DNA of 64,000 nucleotides from assembly GCA_905479075.1 (NCBI GenBank), contig CAJQLA010000015.1, forward strand, positions 18,588-82,587, in the 5' to 3' direction. This document shows positions 26,636-37,114 of this stretch, piece after piece. A program made the position numbers and the translations under genes. Source of the DNA: an uncultured Gammaproteobacteria bacterium. GTDB taxonomy: Bacteria; Pseudomonadota; Gammaproteobacteria; Nitrosococcales; Methylophagaceae. A model generated the notes under the pieces. That model made no database searches. It had not been told where the DNA came from and worked only from the letters and a program-made list of their open reading frames with translations. Positions within the stretch are counted from its first letter, which is position 1, and each line of letters starts with the position of its first letter.

Positions 26636-28300
26636 TTAACGTTTACTTAAACTGCTTATTAATAAAACGCCACCCCAAATACCTAATACCCAACTTAAGA
26701 TAGGAAAGCCTGCCAACATAGTTGTGGCGTAACCATCTAGACCTTTGATAATCGCCGCACCGACGATGAGTGATGCACCAGCGATGGCACCACTTGTACG
26801 GTAACTGGCATGGCGAATTTCTTGCTTTATCTTGGCGAGGTCATCGGTGGAAAGTTGTGTTTTTAGTTTGCCTTCTTGAGCTTGTTGCCCCAATTCATGC
26901 ATCAGCCTAGGCAGGGTAGGGAGAGTGTGTATCCAATTAGGTACTTCTTGCTGTAATGTTTTAACAGCTGCTTGCCAGCCCATACGCTCATGCATCCATT
27001 GTTCTAGGATGGGTTTAGCCGTTTTCCATAAATCAAGATCAGGATAAAGTTGGCGACCTAGACCTTCTATATTGAGTAACGTTTTCTGCAACAATACAAG
27101 TTGAGGTTGTACTTGCATATTAAATCGTCTGGCAGTTTGAAAAAGCCTTAGCAATAATTGACCAAAGGAAATTTCTTTCAGTGGTCGTGCAAAGATAGGT
27201 TCACACACACTACGAATTGCAGATTCGAATTCATCAAGTCGAGTATCTGCTGGCACCCAGCCAGATTGAATATGTAATTCAGCAACACGACGATAATCAT
27301 GATTAAAAAAGGCAAGGAAGTTATCTGCTAAATATCGCTGATCATCTGGGGCGAGTGTGCCCATAATGCCGAAATCAACAGCAACGTATTTTGGGTTTTC
27401 CGGATCAGTGGCATCAACCATAATATTACCTGGATGCATATCCGCATGGAAAAAACTATGTTTGAATATTTGGGTGAAGAAAATTTCAACCCCGATTTCT
27501 GCGAGTCGTTCAAGGTTTACATTATTGGCTTTGAGTGAATCTAAGTCGCCAATAGGGATACCATAAACGCGTTCTTGTACCAGCAGTTTACTCTTAGTTA
27601 GTTGCCAATTAACGTCTGGAACATAAAGCAGGTCAGTATTTTCAAAATTACGTTTAAGTTGTGATGCTGATGATGCTTCACGCAACATATCCAGTTCATC
27701 GAACAGGTTTTTTTCAACTTCAGCCACGACTTCTAAAGGACGTAAGCGTTTTCCTTCAGACCAATAACGTTCTGCAAGGCCAGCCATGGTATAGAGTAGT
27801 GCAACATCTTGTTTAATGGTTTTTTCTATATTAGGCCTGACTAACTTAAGGATGACATCACTGCCATCAAGCAATTTAGCTGCGTGGACTTGTGCAATGG
27901 AGGCTGAGGCAAGTGGTTGTTCATCAATATCAGCAAAATATTTTTTAACATTGTCTACGCCATAAGCTTTTTGGATAAGGATTAAAGCTTCTTCATTACT
28001 AAACGGTGCTACTTGATCTTGTAATTTAGCTAGTGAATCAGCGATATCTTCTGGCAGTAGATCACGTCGTGTTGACAGTAATTGACCAAATTTAACGAAG
28101 ATAGGTCCTAAATCTTGCAAAGCAAGGCGAAGGCGTTCGCCACGGGGTACGGCTTTGCTATGAGTCAGGCGATAAGGTGACAAATAACTTAGATAACGTA
28201 TCGGGCGAATTAAGTGTGTGGCTTGAATGATGTCATCCAAACGATGTTTGGAGAGGACATGATTAATTTGGATAAGCCTGAAAAGCTGTTTTAAATTCAT
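26636..28300 (-). CDS. ubiB: Ubiquinone biosynthesis protein UbiB
   Basis: Atypical ADCK/UbiB-family ATPase needed for ubiquinone assembly. It has the KxGQ motif in IFVKFGQLLSTRRDLLP, the Ala-rich loop ASASIAQVHAAKL, HADMHPGN as catalytic loop and VDFGIMG as the DFG-like motif. Two C-terminal transmembrane helices follow (about 503-545). 554 aa. It overlaps the upstream ubiJ by 4 bases. Confidence 0.95.
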   Translation of the reverse strand: MNLKQLFRLIQINHVLSKHRLDDIIQATHLIRPIRYLSYLSPYRLTHSKAVPRGERLRLALQDLGPIFVKFGQLLSTRRDLLPEDIADSLAKLQDQVAPFSNEEALILIQKAYGVDNVKKYFADIDEQPLASASIAQVHAAKLLDGSDVILKLVRPNIEKTIKQDVALLYTMAGLAERYWSEGKRLRPLEVVAEVEKNLFDELDMLREASSASQLKRNFENTDLLYVPDVNWQLTKSKLLVQERVYGIPIGDLDSLKANNVNLERLAEIGVEIFFTQIFKHSFFHADMHPGNIMVDATDPENPKYVAVDFGIMGTLAPDDQRYLADNFLAFFNHDYRRVAELHIQSGWVPADTRLDEFESAIRSVCEPIFARPLKEISFGQLLLRLFQTARRFNMQVQPQLVLLQKTLLNIEGLGRQLYPDLDLWKTAKPILEQWMHERMGWQAAVKTLQQEVPNWIHTLPTLPRLMHELGQQAQEGKLKTQLSTDDLAKIKQEIRHASYRTSGAIAGASLIVGAAIIKGLDGYATTMLAGFPILSWVLGIWGGVLLISSLSKR

Positions 28301-28890
28301 GACTTATTATTCTCTAGACGTTCAATGCGTGCGATTATACGGTCACAATCTGCACGTAGTGTATCAACGTCTGATAAATAGGTCTTTATCTGTGATTGGT
28401 CCGGCAATATTTGGGCTTCTTCTCTAAGATACTCTGAAATATTTTGTTGCATTGATGCGTGACTATTTTTAGCCCAAAAGGCGAAGTTACGTAAACCTTC
28501 AGCAATCGGATAGGCAAGCGTGTCGCCAGTGATTTTAGCAAGCTGGCGTTCCCAATCAAAATCAAAACCATCAAGAATATCTCTTAATTGCTTAGCAAAT
28601 TGCACATTGCCGTGAATTTCAATTGCGGCAGAAAATAACGTGTCAGGTTCACTACCGACTTTAAGAAGATCGAAGGATGTACCCTTGATACTTAGATCAC
28701 TTTCGTTACTATCACTGGTCGATAATTGTATTTTTTGTTGGTCAAAAACAGCCAAGATGGTTAATTCAATATCGCTGACATTGATGGCAATACGGCGGCC
28801 ATCAAACTGTTCAAGCTTTTCCTTAGTTTCTGGATCTTGTGCCAGTGCCGTATTCAATACGAATTCAAAAGGCTTTAAGAATGAACTCAT
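28297..28890 (-). CDS. ubiJ: Ubiquinone biosynthesis accessory factor UbiJ
   Basis: Lipid-binding scaffold of the Ubi metabolon that holds the hydrophobic ubiquinone intermediates. It has an SCP2-like N-terminal domain (about 10-105, with LSIKGTSFDLLKVG and IEIHGNVQFAKQLRDIL) and a C-terminal coiled coil (about 165-195). 197 aa. The gene lies between ubiE and ubiB, the conserved ubiE-ubiJ-ubiB order, and overlaps ubiB by 4 bases. Confidence 0.9.
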   Translation of the reverse strand: MSSFLKPFEFVLNTALAQDPETKEKLEQFDGRRIAINVSDIELTILAVFDQQKIQLSTSDSNESDLSIKGTSFDLLKVGSEPDTLFSAAIEIHGNVQFAKQLRDILDGFDFDWERQLAKITGDTLAYPIAEGLRNFAFWAKNSHASMQQNISEYLREEAQILPDQSQIKTYLSDVDTLRADCDRIIARIERLENNKS

Positions 28891-28902
28891 TATAAAGTGG
28901 GT

Positions 28903-29649
28903 TTAAAATTTATAACCAGAATGTAGGGCGACAATCCCCGCACTCATATTATGATAGTCACACCGCTCGAAGCCAGCTTCAACCATCATTGATTTCATGG
29001 TTTCTTGATCTGGGTGCATACGAATTGATTCAGCTAAATAGCGATAACTATCTTCATCATTTGAAACCACTTTGCCGATCTTAGGCAGTAATTTAAATGA
29101 ATAAGTATCATACACAGGGGCTAGCCAATCAGCAGGTTTAGAAAACTCTAGGATGAGTAAGCGACCTCCGGGTTTTAAAACACGATACATAGATCGTAAT
29201 GCGGCATTTTTGTCTGTGACATTACGCAAGCCAAAAGCAATGCTAATACAGTCAAAACTATTATCAGGGAAGGGTAAAGATTCAGCATTAGCTTGTACAT
29301 AATCAATGTTATTGACGATGCCCTGGTCTGTGAGTCTATCTCGTCCGACATTGAGCATGCTGGCATTAATATCGGCTAGAATAACTTGGCCTGTACTACC
29401 CACTAATTTTGAGAACTTAAGCGTCAGATCGCCCGTTCCTCCAGCTATATCTAATACTTTAGAGCCCTTTTTGACACCACTTGAATGAATAGTAAAACGT
29501 TTCCATAATCGATGAACACCCATCGACATTAAATCATTCATCAAATCATATTTATCTGCGACAGAATGGAAAACACCGGCAACACGCTGTACTTTGTCTT
29601 CAACAGGAACTTCCTGATAGCCAAAATGAGTTGTTTTTTTGTTATCCAA
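28903..29649 (-). CDS. ubiE: Ubiquinone/menaquinone C-methyltransferase UbiE
   Basis: SAM-dependent C-methyltransferase of the quinone ring. Motif I is [14 protein letters not shown], with the UbiE signatures [20 protein letters not shown] and [25 protein letters not shown] segment follows. 248 aa, close to E. coli. First of the three ubi genes in the leftward operon. Confidence 0.96.
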   Translation of the reverse strand: MDNKKTTHFGYQEVPVEDKVQRVAGVFHSVADKYDLMNDLMSMGVHRLWKRFTIHSSGVKKGSKVLDIAGGTGDLTLKFSKLVGSTGQVILADINASMLNVGRDRLTDQGIVNNIDYVQANAESLPFPDNSFDCISIAFGLRNVTDKNAALRSMYRVLKPGGRLLILEFSKPADWLAPVYDTYSFKLLPKIGKVVSNDEDSYRYLAESIRMHPDQETMKSMMVEAGFERCDYHNMSAGIVALHSGYKF

Positions 29650-29659
29650 AATAATTCCT

Positions 29660-30019
29660 TTACGGTTGTCGCTGATAGCCAGCTTGTGAAAGCTTATCTA
29701 TATAGTGTTGCCAACGCTCTTTATATTCAGTAGATAATTGGTATAAATAATCCCAAGTAAACAAACCGCTATCATGACCATCATCAAAGAATATCTTGAG
29801 TGCATAGTGACCGACAGGAGCGATTTGATCAATCGCTACGTGTTCTTTATGTACTTGTAAGGTCTGTTGACCTGGTCCATGGCCCTGTACTTCCGCAGAA
29901 GGTGACGATACACGAAGATACTCTGCTGGCAAAGTATATGCCTTGTCTTCATATCTGAGTTCTAGACACTTCGATTGTTTGTGCAGGGTTATTTCTGTTG
30001 GGGGATTCTGGTTCGCCAT
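29660..30019 (-). CDS. DUF971 (gamma-butyrobetaine hydroxylase-like N-terminal domain) protein
   Basis: 119 aa protein matching the DUF971 family, which also forms the N-terminal domain of gamma-butyrobetaine hydroxylases. Visible family features are [45 protein letters not shown] and an aromatic C-terminus. The family is proposed to take part in Fe-S or metal handling, but no function can be read from this sequence. It lies between hslU and ubiE, a placement often seen in gammaproteobacteria. Confidence 0.85.
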   Translation of the reverse strand: MANQNPPTEITLHKQSKCLELRYEDKAYTLPAEYLRVSSPSAEVQGHGPGQQTLQVHKEHVAIDQIAPVGHYALKIFFDDGHDSGLFTWDYLYQLSTEYKERWQHYIDKLSQAGYQRQP

Positions 30020-30030
30020 TTTATGTCGTT

Positions 30031-31356
30031 CTATAGAATATAACGTGATAGATCTTCATCTTGCACTAAATTTGATAATTGTTGATTGACATAATCAGCG
30101 TTAATCTCTATTTGGTGCTGTCCATCTTCGGCTGTGTTGTAAGAGACCTCTTCAAGTAATTTTTCTAGCATGGTATGCAAGCGACGAGCGCCAATATTCT
30201 CTGTTTGCTCATTGACTTGGCATGCGAGTTCAGCAATTTGTCTTAATCCGTCATCGCTAAAGGTTAATTGCGTATTCTCAGTGGCCAGTAATGCACTGTA
30301 TTGTTCTGTGAGTGAGGCATCAGGCTCGGTTAAGATACGAACAAAATCATCAGCGCCAAGTGCATTTAACTCAACGCGAATAGGGAGTCGTCCTTGTAGC
30401 TCGGGGATGAGGTCAGAAGGTTTACTCAAATGGAATGCACCTGAAGCGATAAACAAAATATGATCTGTTTTTAACATGCCATATTTAGTAGACACCGTGC
30501 TGCCTTCGACTAAAGGTAATAAATCACGTTGCACGCCTGCACGGGAAACATCAGCGCCACCGCCTCCACCTTCACTACGATGAGTGATTTTATCGACCTC
30601 ATCTAAAAAGACAATACCGTTTTGTTCTACAGCTTCAATAACCTGTGCCTTAAGGTCTTCTTCATTAATAAGCTTGTCTGCCTCTTCTTCTACTAAGAGC
30701 CGTTTTGCTTTTTTGACCGTTATTTTACGGGTTGATTTACGTGATGACCCCATATTTTGGAACATGTCCTGTAATTGATTGGTCATTTCTTCCATACCAG
30801 GTGGTGACATGATTTCAACGCCAACACTAGGTGAACTAAGCTCTAGTTCAATTTCGCGATCATCTAAGCTGCCTTCGCGTAACATTTTGCGAAAGCGTTG
30901 CCGTGTATTTGATTGTTCATCACCATCCTCTTGACCACGAGCAGGGGGCAATAAACTATCTAAGATACGTTCTTCCGCAGAATCTTCAGCACTTATTTTT
31001 ACTTTCTTGACAGCTTGTTCGCGTAACATCTTCATCGCCGTTTCAGCGAGATCACGGATAATCGATTCGACATCGCGTCCGACATAACCTACTTCAGTGA
31101 ACTTGGTCGCCTCAACTTTGATAAAAGGGGCATTGGCTAGTTTTGCCAATCTGCGAGCAATTTCTGTTTTTCCCACACCTGTCGGGCCAATCATTAAAAT
31201 ATTTTTTGGTGTGATTTCATGTTGGAATTCAGTAGAAAGTTGTTTACGACGCCAGCGGTTTCTGAGGGCGATTGCTACAGCTTTCTTAGCCGCTTGTTGA
31301 CCGATGATATGTTTATCTAATTCTTGAACAATTTGTTTAGGTGTTAATGCGTGCAT
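30031..31356 (-). CDS. hslU: ATP-dependent protease ATPase subunit HslU
   Basis: AAA+ unfoldase ring of the HslUV protease. It has [20 protein letters not shown] at the N-terminus, Walker [10 protein letters not shown], the pore loop in GYVGRDVES, an inserted I-domain (about 110-240), Walker [10 protein letters not shown] and a C-terminal helix ending DLSRYIL that inserts into HslV. 441 aa. It follows hslV by 6 bases. Confidence 0.97.
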   Translation of the reverse strand: MHALTPKQIVQELDKHIIGQQAAKKAVAIALRNRWRRKQLSTEFQHEITPKNILMIGPTGVGKTEIARRLAKLANAPFIKVEATKFTEVGYVGRDVESIIRDLAETAMKMLREQAVKKVKISAEDSAEERILDSLLPPARGQEDGDEQSNTRQRFRKMLREGSLDDREIELELSSPSVGVEIMSPPGMEEMTNQLQDMFQNMGSSRKSTRKITVKKAKRLLVEEEADKLINEEDLKAQVIEAVEQNGIVFLDEVDKITHRSEGGGGGADVSRAGVQRDLLPLVEGSTVSTKYGMLKTDHILFIASGAFHLSKPSDLIPELQGRLPIRVELNALGADDFVRILTEPDASLTEQYSALLATENTQLTFSDDGLRQIAELACQVNEQTENIGARRLHTMLEKLLEEVSYNTAEDGQHQIEINADYVNQQLSNLVQDEDLSRYIL

Positions 31357-31362
31357 AGTGTT

Positions 31363-31911
31363 TTATTCAGACTCGTTTTCTAAAGTTTCAATAGTAAGGT
31401 TGTGATTGGTGTAAATGCAGATATCAGCGGCTATATTAAGTCCTTTTTCGACAATATCACGGGCACTAAGATCAGTGTTTTCAACAAGTGCTGTTGCTGC
31501 AGATTGGGCAAAAGGGCCGCCAGAACCGATTGCCATCAGGCCACCTTCAGGCTCAATGACATCACCATTACCAGTAATGATCAAAGATTGTTCTTTGTCC
31601 GCTACAGCTAATAATGCTTCAAGGCGGCGCATCATACGGTCGGTACGCCAGTCTTTGGCCAGCTCAAGGGCGCTTCGCGTTAAGTTGCCTTGATGTTTTT
31701 CAAGTTTGGCTTCAAATCGTTCAAATAAAGTAAACGCATCTGCTGTACCTCCAGCAAATCCAGCAATGACTTGATCGTTATACAGCCGACGTACTTTTCG
31801 CGCGTTGCCTTTCATGACAGTATTGCCAAGACTAACTTGGCCATCGCCACCAATAACTACTTGCCCATTACGGCGATAAGATAGGATAGTAGTACCGCGG
31901 TACTGCTCCAT
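31363..31911 (-). CDS. hslV: ATP-dependent protease peptidase subunit HslV
   Basis: N-terminal-nucleophile peptidase of HslUV. The catalytic Thr is probably Thr7 in [11 protein letters not shown], so a short propeptide MEQYRG would be removed; many homologues start directly with [25 protein letters not shown] and [14 protein letters not shown] are typical. 182 aa. ATG 31911 is preceded by AGGAGT. First gene of the leftward hslVU-ubi-djlA group. Confidence 0.96.
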   Translation of the reverse strand: MEQYRGTTILSYRRNGQVVIGGDGQVSLGNTVMKGNARKVRRLYNDQVIAGFAGGTADAFTLFERFEAKLEKHQGNLTRSALELAKDWRTDRMMRRLEALLAVADKEQSLIITGNGDVIEPEGGLMAIGSGGPFAQSAATALVENTDLSARDIVEKGLNIAADICIYTNHNLTIETLENESE

Positions 31912-32060
31912 AGAGAGACTCCTGTAGAATTCTGCTGGGTATAATTAAGCTTGATAGTATACTATGCGCTGTTTTATCGCGCAGTGATTATTAAGAATAT
32001 TAAATAAAGAAGCCAGATTGAGCTACATAAAGATTATTTCTTTATATTCCTGTTTTGTAG

Positions 32061-32089
32061 TTGACAGCAGCCTTTAATTTACGAATAAT
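32061..32089 (+). promoter_or_regulatory. Sigma-70 promoter of the tRNA-tuf operon
   Basis: TTGACA (32061-32066), a 17-base spacer, then AATAAT (32084-32089). It would start transcription about 32096, a few bases before tRNA-Tyr. Confidence 0.75.
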
Positions 32090-32102
32090 GTCCTGTTTTC
32101 GT

Positions 32103-32187
32103 GGAGGGGTTCCCGAGTGGCCAAAGGGATCAGACTGTAAATCTGACGGCTCCGCCTTCGGAGGTTCGAATCCTCCCCCCTCCACCA
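32103..32187 (+). tRNA. tRNA-Tyr (GTA)
   Basis: 85-base type II tRNA with acceptor GGAGGGG/CCCCTCC, anticodon GTA at 32137-32139, a long variable arm and an encoded CCA. First of three tRNAs ahead of tuf, in the same order (Tyr-Gly-Thr) as the E. coli tufB operon. Confidence 0.97.
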
Positions 32188-32215
32188 GTAATATATAAAG
32201 AGTATGTAGTTAGAT

Positions 32216-32289
32216 GCGGGTGTAGTTCAATGGTAGAACTCCAGCCTTCCAAGCTGATCACGTGGGTTCGATTCCCATCACCCGCTCCA
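32216..32289 (+). tRNA. tRNA-Gly (TCC)
   Basis: 74-base tRNA with acceptor GCGGGTG/CACCCGC, anticodon TCC at 32248-32250, T-loop GGTTCGATTCC and an encoded CCA. Confidence 0.96.
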
Positions 32290-32308
32290 TAATTTGTTTG
32301 GAACCACG

Positions 32309-32384
32309 GCCCGCATAGCTCAGTCGGTAGAGCGCATCCATGGTAAGGATGAGGTCATCAGTTCGATTCTGATTGTGGGCTCCA
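32309..32384 (+). tRNA. tRNA-Thr (GGT)
   Basis: 76-base tRNA with acceptor GCCCGCA/TGTGGGC (one G-T pair), anticodon GGT at 32342-32344, T-loop AGTTCGATTCT and an encoded CCA. Followed by tuf copy 1. Confidence 0.96.
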
Positions 32385-32479
32385 TACATACTTAGAGTAA
32401 GTATTTGATTTAGACAGGGATTTTTCTGTCTTTTTTGTTTTTGTTATAACTTGATAATATTGACGGGGAGACTCTAGTC

Positions 32480-33670
32480 ATGTCTAAAGAAAAATTTGAG
32501 AGAACGAAGCCACATGTCAATGTGGGCACGATAGGTCACGTAGATCATGGTAAGACTACGTTGACAGCGGCGATTACGAAAGTAATGGCAGACGCCCAAG
32601 GTGGCGAAACAAAATCTTTCGCAGAGATTGATAACGCGCCAGAAGAAAGAGAGCGTGGTATTACAATTTCAACCTCACACGTAGAGTATGAAACAGCAAA
32701 CCGTCACTATGCGCATGTAGATTGCCCAGGCCATGCTGATTATGTGAAAAACATGATCACCGGTGCAGCCCAAATGGACGGCGCTATCTTAGTTGTTAAC
32801 GCAGCAGATGGTCCAATGCCACAAACACGTGAACATATCCTATTGTCACGTCAAGTAGGTGTTCCATACATCGTTGTGTTCTTAAACAAAGCCGACATGG
32901 TCGATGATGAAGAGCTTATCGAATTGGTAGAAATGGAAGTGCGTGAGTTGCTAGACAAATACGAGTTTCCTGGCGACGACACACCTATTATTGTAGGTAG
33001 TGCACTTAAAGCCTTAGAAGGTGACACTAGTGATATTGGCGTACCATCAATCATCAAGCTTGGTGAAGCGATGGACAGCTACTTCCCACAACCAGAACGT
33101 GCCGTAGACGGTTCATTCTTGATGCCGATTGAAGATGTATTCTCAATTTCAGGTCGTGGTACCGTTGTAACAGGTCGTGTAGAACGCGGTATTGTTAAAG
33201 TGGGTGAAGAGTTAGATATCGTTGGTATCAAAGACACTCAGAAGACGACCTGTACAGGTGTTGAAATGTTCCGTAAATTACTTGACGAAGGTCAAGCGGG
33301 CGACAACGTAGGTGTATTGCTACGTGGAACCAAGCGTGAAGATGTTGACCGTGGTCAAGTATTAGCACATCCGGGCACAATCAAGCCGCACACACAATTT
33401 GAAGCGGAAGTATATATTCTGTCTAAAGATGAAGGTGGCCGTCACACACCATTTTTTAATGGTTACCGCCCACAGTTTTACTTTAGAACAACCGACGTTA
33501 CAGGTGCATGTGAATTACCATCAGGCGTAGAGATGGTTATGCCTGGAGATAACGTTAAGATGGACGTAACCCTGATTGCACCGATTGCGATGGAAGAAGG
33601 ATTACGTTTTGCTATTCGTGAAGGCGGCCGTACCGTTGGTGCTGGTGTCGTTAGTAAAATTACTGAATAG
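32480..33670 (+). CDS. tuf: Elongation factor Tu, copy 1 (in the tRNA operon)
   Basis: GTPase that delivers aminoacyl-tRNA to the ribosome. G-motifs: [17 protein letters not shown] and NKADMV; domains 2 and 3 are intact. 396 aa. The protein is identical to copy 2 at 48895. By eye the DNA is identical from 32489 to 33660, with differences only in the second and third codons and the last few codons. That indicates gene conversion between the copies. Position after tRNA-Tyr-Gly-Thr corresponds to E. coli tufB. Confidence 0.98.
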   Translation: MSKEKFERTKPHVNVGTIGHVDHGKTTLTAAITKVMADAQGGETKSFAEIDNAPEERERGITISTSHVEYETANRHYAHVDCPGHADYVKNMITGAAQMDGAILVVNAADGPMPQTREHILLSRQVGVPYIVVFLNKADMVDDEELIELVEMEVRELLDKYEFPGDDTPIIVGSALKALEGDTSDIGVPSIIKLGEAMDSYFPQPERAVDGSFLMPIEDVFSISGRGTVVTGRVERGIVKVGEELDIVGIKDTQKTTCTGVEMFRKLLDEGQAGDNVGVLLRGTKREDVDRGQVLAHPGTIKPHTQFEAEVYILSKDEGGRHTPFFNGYRPQFYFRTTDVTGACELPSGVEMVMPGDNVKMDVTLIAPIAMEEGLRFAIREGGRTVGAGVVSKITE

Positions 33671-33681
33671 AAAAGAATGCC

Positions 33682-33716
33682 TTAGCCGGGCACTTTGGAA
33701 GTCCGGCTAAATTTTC
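33682..33716 (+). terminator. Hairpin after tuf copy 1, probable weak terminator
   Basis: TTAGCCGG...CCGGCTAA gives an 8-bp stem (33682-33689 with 33703-33710) plus an inner ACTT/AAGT stem, followed by ATTTTC. The short T-run makes termination partial at best; it separates tuf from tRNA-Trp. Confidence 0.55.
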
Positions 33717-33728
33717 GGCATATATGTT

Positions 33729-33804
33729 AGGCCAGTAGCTCAATTGGCAGAGCGACGGTCTCCAAAACCGTAGGTTGGGGGTTCGATTCCCTCCTGGCCT
33801 GCCA
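33729..33804 (+). tRNA. tRNA-Trp (CCA)
   Basis: 76-base tRNA with acceptor AGGCCAG/CTGGCCT, anticodon CCA at 33762-33764, T-loop GGTTCGATTCC and an encoded CCA. It lies just before secE, a common gammaproteobacterial arrangement. Confidence 0.97.
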
Positions 33805-33843
33805 TTTTGTCTTCTTCGAGATTAAATAAGATAACGAATAAGA

Positions 33844-34182
33844 ATGGCAGATAATATCAAGTTAATAATCGCAGTCATCATGATGGTGGTTGCGATTACT
33901 TTGTTTTACACCTACTCAGAGTATTCAACGCTTCTGAGAGTACTTGGCTTGCTAGCAGTGGCAGGTTTAGCTGTGTTTATTGCATCAAGAACAGCTATTG
34001 GCTCAACTGTGTTGAGTTATGTTGGCGACACACAAGTTGAGGTCAGGAAAGTAGTTTGGCCGACACGACAAGAAACGCTGCAAACAACATTAATTGTTTT
34101 ATTAATGGTGATGCTTGTTGCGTTGATGTTGTGGGCATTTGACTCACTATTGGGCTGGGCAGTTCGCTCCCTAATGCTATAA
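33844..34182 (+). CDS. secE: Preprotein translocase subunit SecE
   Basis: Essential clamp subunit of SecYEG. 112 aa with three predicted transmembrane helices (about 5-22, 30-48, 82-108), as in the longer enterobacterial form. The amphipathic motif [18 protein letters not shown] before the last helix is diagnostic. Followed by nusG. Confidence 0.95.
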   Translation: MADNIKLIIAVIMMVVAITLFYTYSEYSTLLRVLGLLAVAGLAVFIASRTAIGSTVLSYVGDTQVEVRKVVWPTRQETLQTTLIVLLMVMLVALMLWAFDSLLGWAVRSLML

Positions 34183-34196
34183 GGAAAAGATTGAAG

Positions 34197-34730
34197 ATGA
34201 GTAAGCGTTGGTATGTGATTCAAGCTTTTTCTGGTTATGAAGGCCAAGTTAAGCGTTCTTTAGAAGAGCGTATTGTGCGTTTTGGTCTAGAAGATAAGTT
34301 TGGCGAAGTTTTAGTCCCGACTGAAGAAGTGGTTGAGATGCGTGAAGGACAAAAACGTAGAAGTGAACGTAAATTCTTTCCTGGCTATGTTTTAGTCAAT
34401 ATGGAAATGGATGATGAAACTTGGCATGTGGTGAATGATTTACCGCGTGTTTTACGTTTTATTGGTGGTTCGGGCGATCGTCCTGCACCGATTACTGAAG
34501 CTGAAGCAAACCAGATATTACAGCGCGTACAAGAAGGTGTGGAAAGCCCACGCCCGAAAGTCTTATTTGAACCAGGTGAAGTTGTTCGCGTTACAGACGG
34601 ACCATTTAATGATTTCACTGGTGTTGTTGAAGAAGTGAATTACGAAAAAAGCAAAATTCGTGTTGAGGTCATTATATTTGGCCGTTCAACACCGGTTGAA
34701 CTTGAGTTCAGCCAAGTTGCAAAAGGTTAG
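34197..34730 (+). CDS. nusG: Transcription termination/antitermination factor NusG
   Basis: Binds RNA polymerase and couples it to Rho or ribosomal S10. NGN domain: [20 protein letters not shown] and [14 protein letters not shown] domain: [21 protein letters not shown] chose ATG 34197 (177 aa), with AAGGA upstream; a TTG at 34191 is the extended alternative. Confidence 0.96.
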   Translation: MSKRWYVIQAFSGYEGQVKRSLEERIVRFGLEDKFGEVLVPTEEVVEMREGQKRRSERKFFPGYVLVNMEMDDETWHVVNDLPRVLRFIGGSGDRPAPITEAEANQILQRVQEGVESPRPKVLFEPGEVVRVTDGPFNDFTGVVEEVNYEKSKIRVEVIIFGRSTPVELEFSQVAKG

Positions 34731-34760
34731 TATTTATCCAGCTTAGGCTGGTTTGTTATA

Positions 34761-34785
34761 GGGGAGCCGAGAGGCGCTTGTACCC
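34761..34785 (+). promoter_or_regulatory. Probable L1-binding autoregulatory site in the rplK leader
   Basis: GGGGAGCCGAGAGGCGCTTG followed by TACCC folds as two short stems (GGG/CCC and GCC/GGC with a GAGA loop) separated by an asymmetric loop. This resembles the 23S-like L1 site in L11 operon leaders. A CCAGC-TTAG-GCTGG hairpin (34738-34751) precedes it. Established for E. coli; inferred here. Confidence 0.55.
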
Positions 34786-34800
34786 ATTGAGGAGAAAACG

Positions 34801-35235
34801 ATGGCTAAGAAAATCGATGCCTATATCAAGTTGCAAGTAGCAGCTGGTTCGGCAAATCCAAGTCCTCCAGTTGGTCCTGCTTTAGGTCAACATGGTGTGA
34901 ATATCATGGAGTTTTGTAAAGCATTTAATGCAAAGACTCAAAGCATGGAATCTGGCTTACCTGTTCCTGTTGTTATCACTGTCTACAATGATAAAAGTTT
35001 TACTTTCATCACTAAGACGCCACCAGCTGCAGTATTGCTTAAAAAAGCGGCGGGCTTGAAAAGTGGTAGTGGTCGACCTAACACAGAAAAAGTGGGTAAA
35101 GTAAATCGTGCTCAGTTAGAAGAAATCGCTACGATTAAAATGCCTGATCTATCAGCTAATGATATGGATGCGGCTGTTAAAACAATCGCTGGTACTGCAC
35201 GTAGCATGGGCTTAGATACAGAGGGAGCAGAATAA
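34801..35235 (+). CDS. rplK: 50S ribosomal protein L11
   Basis: Part of the GTPase-associated stalk base, needed for RelA stringent signalling. Motifs: [20 protein letters not shown] at the N-terminus (thiostrepton-region proline loop) and the C-terminal RNA-binding [12 protein letters not shown]. 144 aa. GAGGAG precedes the ATG. Stop overlaps the rplA ATG by one base. Confidence 0.97.
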   Translation: MAKKIDAYIKLQVAAGSANPSPPVGPALGQHGVNIMEFCKAFNAKTQSMESGLPVPVVITVYNDKSFTFITKTPPAAVLLKKAAGLKSGSGRPNTEKVGKVNRAQLEEIATIKMPDLSANDMDAAVKTIAGTARSMGLDTEGAE

Positions 35236-35927
35236 TGGCTGCTATCGGAAAAAGAACACGAGCTATTCGTGAAAAATTGGAAGAAGGTAAGTTATACGCT
35301 ATTGATGAAGCATTAACATTTGTTAAAGATAATGCATCAGCAAAGTTTGTTGAATCAATTGATGTAGCCATCAACCTAGGTGTTGATCCTCGTAAATCAG
35401 ACCAAGTTGTTCGTAGCTCGACAGTATTACCAAATGGTACGGGTAAAACAGTACGTGTAGCTGTATTTGCACAAGGCGCAAATGCTGATGCTGCTAAAGA
35501 AGCCGGTGCTGATGTAGTTGGTTTTGATGATTTAGCTGAATCAATCAAAGCAGGCAATATGGATTTTGATGTCGTGATTGCTTCACCTGATGCAATGCGT
35601 GTTGTTGGTACGCTAGGTCAAGTATTAGGCCCTCGTGGTTTAATGCCTAACCCTAAAGTAGGTACTGTGACACCAAATGTAGCTGAAGCAGTTAAAAACG
35701 CAAAAGCGGGTCAAGTTCGTTACCGTACAGATAAAGCAGGTATCATTCACTGCCCAATTGGTAACGCAAGCTTTGAAGTAGCAGCTTTAGAGCAGAACTT
35801 AAAAGCTTTGCTGGAAGATTTAAATAAATTAAAACCTAGCTCTGCGAAAGGTATTTATCTAAAACGTATCAGTGTCTCTAGCACAATGGGTGCTGGTGTC
35901 ACATTAGATAAGTCTTTCTTAGACTAG
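35235..35927 (+). CDS. rplA: 50S ribosomal protein L1
   Basis: L1-stalk protein, probably the repressor of rplKA through the leader upstream of rplK. 230 aa with [35 protein letters not shown] and [10 protein letters not shown]. Translationally coupled to rplK. Confidence 0.97.
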   Translation: MAAIGKRTRAIREKLEEGKLYAIDEALTFVKDNASAKFVESIDVAINLGVDPRKSDQVVRSSTVLPNGTGKTVRVAVFAQGANADAAKEAGADVVGFDDLAESIKAGNMDFDVVIASPDAMRVVGTLGQVLGPRGLMPNPKVGTVTPNVAEAVKNAKAGQVRYRTDKAGIIHCPIGNASFEVAALEQNLKALLEDLNKLKPSSAKGIYLKRISVSSTMGAGVTLDKSFLD

Positions 35928-35934
35928 TAAAAAT

Positions 35935-36128
35935 TTGGACCGCCCAGCTTTTAGCTGGGTCGTCTAAGACCGCAGGTATAACAATTTAATTGATCACCTT
36001 GAGTGATTGGCCTGCGCAGACGGGTTCAACTGCAGAATTTCTAATGTTGAACACCGTAAATGGTGGAAGAGGAAACTCTTCTTTGATAAGCAACATCACT
36101 ATTTTTACGAATAGTGACCTAAGGAGGT
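35935..36128 (+). promoter_or_regulatory. L10-type leader upstream of rplJ
   Basis: The 208-base gap between rplA and rplJ has several stable hairpins: CCCAGCT/AGCTGGG at 35943-35959, GAAGAG-GAAA-CTCTTC at 36066-36081, and CACTATT/AATAGTG at 36097-36116. The last ends just before the strong ribosome site AAGGAGGT at 36121. Size, position and structure fit the leader where L10-L7/L12 represses its own translation. No clear sigma-70 promoter is seen inside. Confidence 0.65.
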
Positions 36129-36135
36129 AACTTAG

Positions 36136-36663
36136 GTGGCTCTAAATCTGGAAGGAAAAAAAGCTGTCGTTGCTGAGGTCGCTGAAATAGCGTCTACGGC
36201 TCACTCTGCAATTGCTGCAGAATACCGTGGATTATCTGTTTCTGACATGACTGCGCTACGTAATGCAGCACGTGAACAAAATGTTTACATTCGTGTTGTG
36301 AGAAATACGTTGGCACGTCGTGCTGTTGATGGAACTGATTTCGCCTGCATGCAGGAAGGAATGATTGGACCATTGGTATATGGGTTTTCAATGGAAGATC
36401 CAGGTGCTGTAGCACGTGTCATGAGTGAGTTTTCGAAAGAAAACGATAAGTTCGAAGTCAAAATGGTTTCATTAGGGGGTAATTTATTACCTGCAACTGA
36501 GATTGACAGACTTGCCAAAATGCCTACTAAGGACCAAGCGATTGGCATTCTTATGGGTACGATGAAGGCACCAGTTGAGAAATTGGTTCGTACTTTGGTT
36601 GCACCGACTAGCAAGATGGTTCGTACATTCGCGGCTGTTCGCGATGCGAAAGAAGCAGCATAA
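36136..36663 (+). CDS. rplJ: 50S ribosomal protein L10
   Basis: Stalk protein that binds L7/L12 dimers. 175 aa, starting with GTG 36136 seven bases after AAGGAGGT. Motifs: EYRGLSVSDMTALRNAAREQ, RNTLARRAV and the C-terminal helix that holds L12. Slightly longer than E. coli L10 (165). Confidence 0.96.
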   Translation: MALNLEGKKAVVAEVAEIASTAHSAIAAEYRGLSVSDMTALRNAAREQNVYIRVVRNTLARRAVDGTDFACMQEGMIGPLVYGFSMEDPGAVARVMSEFSKENDKFEVKMVSLGGNLLPATEIDRLAKMPTKDQAIGILMGTMKAPVEKLVRTLVAPTSKMVRTFAAVRDAKEAA

Positions 36664-36722
36664 ATCACATTAGTGTGTTGCTGTAATTATTAATTCTGTA
36701 AGTTTGAATATAGGAAAAGAAA

Positions 36723-37103
36723 ATGGCTGTATCTAAAGATGATATTTTGGAAGCGATTTCAAATATGACAGTTGTTGAGGTCGTAGATTTGATCGAAGCA
36801 ATGGAAGAAAAATTTGGCGTAACTGCTGCTGCACCTGTTGCTGTAGCTGCTGCTGCCGGTGGTGATGCAGGTGGCGCAGCCGCTGCAGAACAAACTGAGT
36901 TTGACGTTGTAATGACAAGCTTTGGTGATAACAAAGTAAGCGTTATCAAAGCTGTTCGTGGTATCACTGGTCTTGGCTTGAAAGAAGCTAAAGACATGGT
37001 TGAAGGTGTACCTGCAACAATTAAAGAAGGTGCAGAAAAAGCTGAAGCTGAAGAAGTTGTTAAAACACTTACTGATGCTGGTGCTGCCGCTGAACTTAAA
37101 TAA
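36723..37103 (+). CDS. rplL: 50S ribosomal protein L7/L12
   Basis: Flexible stalk protein that recruits translation GTPases. 126 aa: N-terminal dimer domain, an Ala/Gly-rich hinge (about 38-56) and the C-terminal domain [28 protein letters not shown] precedes the ATG. The attenuator downstream should make it more abundant than RpoB. Confidence 0.97.
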   Translation: MAVSKDDILEAISNMTVVEVVDLIEAMEEKFGVTAAAPVAVAAAAGGDAGGAAAAEQTEFDVVMTSFGDNKVSVIKAVRGITGLGLKEAKDMVEGVPATIKEGAEKAEAEEVVKTLTDAGAAAELK

Positions 37104-37114
37104 GTTGGCTCTTG

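Noticed and set aside
32101..32292. 63-codon open frame over tRNA-Tyr and tRNA-Gly
   Set aside because: It is a by-product of the two tRNA genes, which fold well and carry encoded CCA ends.
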